The translations under genes and the position numbers were made by a program. The notes under the pieces are model-generated. The model saw only the letters and a list, made by a program, of their open reading frames with translations. It was not told where the DNA came from and searched no databases. From an uncultured Lachnoanaerobaculum sp. (lineage in GTDB: Bacteria > Bacillota > Clostridia > Lachnospirales > Lachnospiraceae), in assembly GCF_938015485.1 (NCBI RefSeq), contig NZ_CALLVU010000144.1, forward strand, positions 1 to 23,004: a stretch of DNA of 23,004 bases, in the 5' to 3' direction. Positions 22,045-23,004 of this stretch are shown here, one piece after another. Positions within the stretch are counted from its first letter, which is position 1. Each line of letters starts with the position of its first letter.

Positions 22045-23004
22045 ATGGAAACTAAATATATAAAGATAAGAGGTGCCAATGAGCACAATTTGAAAAATAT
22101 ATCGGTAGACATACCGAGAGGAGAATTGGTGGTTTTGACAGGGCTTTCCGGATCGGGAAAGTCCTCTTTGGCGTTCGATACCATCTATGCCGAAGGTCAA
22201 AGAAGATATATGGAGTCGATGTCCTCGTATGCGAGGATGTTTTTGGGACAGATGGAAAAGCCGGATGTGGAGAGTATTGAGGGACTTTCTCCTGCAATAT
22301 CCATAGACCAAAAGTCAACCAACAGAAACCCGAGGTCTACTGTAGGAACCGTTACGGAGATATATGATTATCTAAGACTCTTGTATGCAAGAATCGGGAT
22401 ACCGCATTGTCCGAACTGCGGTAAGGAGATATATAAGCAAAGCATTGACCAGATGGTGGACAGAGTAACGGAGCTTCCCGAAAAGACAAAGTTTATGATA
22501 CTTGCACCTGTGGTAAAGGGTAAAAAGGGAAGACATGAAAAGGTGCTTGAAAGTGCAAAAAAGTCAGGATATGTGCGTGCATTGATTGACGGAAATATGT
22601 ACGAACTGAGTGAGGAGATCAGCTTAGAGAAAAATATAAAGCACAGTATAGACATTGTAATAGACAGGCTTTCTGTAAAGGAAAATATAGAAAAGAGACT
22701 TACGGATTCACTTGAAGCCGCATTAAACCTTGGAGGAGGCTCCGCCACAATTGATGTGATAGGAGGAGAACCTATCAAGTTTTCACAAAACTTTGCCTGC
22801 CCCGACTGCGGTATTTCTATTGATGAAGTGGAGCCCAGGACATTCTCATTCAACAATCCTTTCGGCGCCTGCCCGGACTGTGCAGGTCTTGGCTACACTA
22901 TGGAATTTGATGAGGACCTTATGATTCCCGATAAGTCACTTTCTATAAATCAGGGAGCAATAGTGGTGCTGGGATGGCAAAGCAGTAATGATAAAAAAAG
23001 CTTT
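22045..23004 (+). CDS. uvrA: excinuclease ABC subunit A, N-terminal part (cut by window end)
   Basis: The first 320 residues of UvrA, the damage-sensing ATPase of nucleotide excision repair; the frame is open at the window end. The N-terminus ETKYIKIRGANEHNLKNIS is diagnostic. Walker A GLSGSGKSS lies at 33-41, followed by SSYARMFLGQMEKPDVESIE and the ISIDQKSTNRNPRSTVGTV block. Zinc-type CPNC occurs near residue 130, with CPDCG and CPDCAGLG near 252 and 275. GGAG (22035-22038) is 6 nt before the ATG. The SOS-type site upstream suggests DNA-damage induction. Confidence 0.97.
   Translation, partial: METKYIKIRGANEHNLKNISVDIPRGELVVLTGLSGSGKSSLAFDTIYAEGQRRYMESMSSYARMFLGQMEKPDVESIEGLSPAISIDQKSTNRNPRSTVGTVTEIYDYLRLLYARIGIPHCPNCGKEIYKQSIDQMVDRVTELPEKTKFMILAPVVKGKKGRHEKVLESAKKSGYVRALIDGNMYELSEEISLEKNIKHSIDIVIDRLSVKENIEKRLTDSLEAALNLGGGSATIDVIGGEPIKFSQNFACPDCGISIDEVEPRTFSFNNPFGACPDCAGLGYTMEFDEDLMIPDKSLSINQGAIVVLGWQSSNDKKSF

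Overview
The window is AT-rich DNA with strong AGGAGG-type ribosome binding sites, TTGACA/TATAAT promoters and U-tract terminators. Its genes (Agr-type cyclic peptide signalling, DUF4173/DUF2975 membrane proteins, a GltS fusion) point to a low-GC Firmicute of the class Clostridia, most likely a Lachnospiraceae member. This rests on gene style alone; there is no rRNA or other marker to fix the genus. Most of the window (about 1-18.5 kb) is an accessory region rich in broken genes, mobile-element debris and defence or toxin genes. The last 4.5 kb is more ordinary chromosome.

Layout. (1) 1-824: a quorum-sensing signal cassette. A 47-residue AgrD-like prepeptide (too short for routine gene calling) is followed by its AgrB processing protease, under a promoter with two LytTR/AgrA-type boxes. 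No kinase or regulator is in view. (2) 1173-3501: a secreted protein with a cysteine-hydrolase-like C-terminus, then a 5'-truncated PepSY-like fragment and a frameshifted lipoprotein. (3) 3726-6706: one end of an integrative element, with a sigma-region-4-like protein, a probable structured noncoding stretch, a very small protein and a large serine recombinase, closed by a strong terminator. (4) 6707-10413: a DUF2975 / Xre / DUF4173 membrane operon lying between two directly repeated ISL3-family IS ends. The second end belongs to a decayed ISL3 element with a broken transposase. (5) 10542-12915: small unrecognised genes, one pair preceded by a 15-bp perfect inverted repeat, and an orphan RelB/DinJ antitoxin whose toxin is reduced to a 19-residue stub.

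(6) 12916-17722: a defence and toxin-like block. It holds a DUF6414-like protein, a cytosine-C5 methyltransferase broken by one missing T in a T7 tract, an HpaII-family restriction enzyme, a Vsr mismatch endonuclease, and a self-inhibited Fic protein with a C-terminal winged helix. Methyltransferase, nuclease and Vsr overlap and form one operon. The broken methyltransferase beside an apparently intact nuclease is either phase variation, decay or a sequencing error. (7) 17819-20889: a HEAT-repeat protein and a lipoprotein that fuses a TAXI-type solute-binding domain to a GltS glutamate symporter, apparently initiated at an ATT codon. (8) 20892-23004: a remnant of a galactosyl-N-acetylhexosamine phosphorylase, then shikimate kinase (aroK) and the start of uvrA, which has a promoter with a LexA-like SOS box at its start site.

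The most interesting points are the predicted CAFIY-ring autoinducer with its paired AgrA boxes, the TAXI-GltS fusion with its non-canonical start, the T-tract frameshift in the methyltransferase, the heptamer operators around the Fic promoter, and the noncoding region in front of the serine recombinase.
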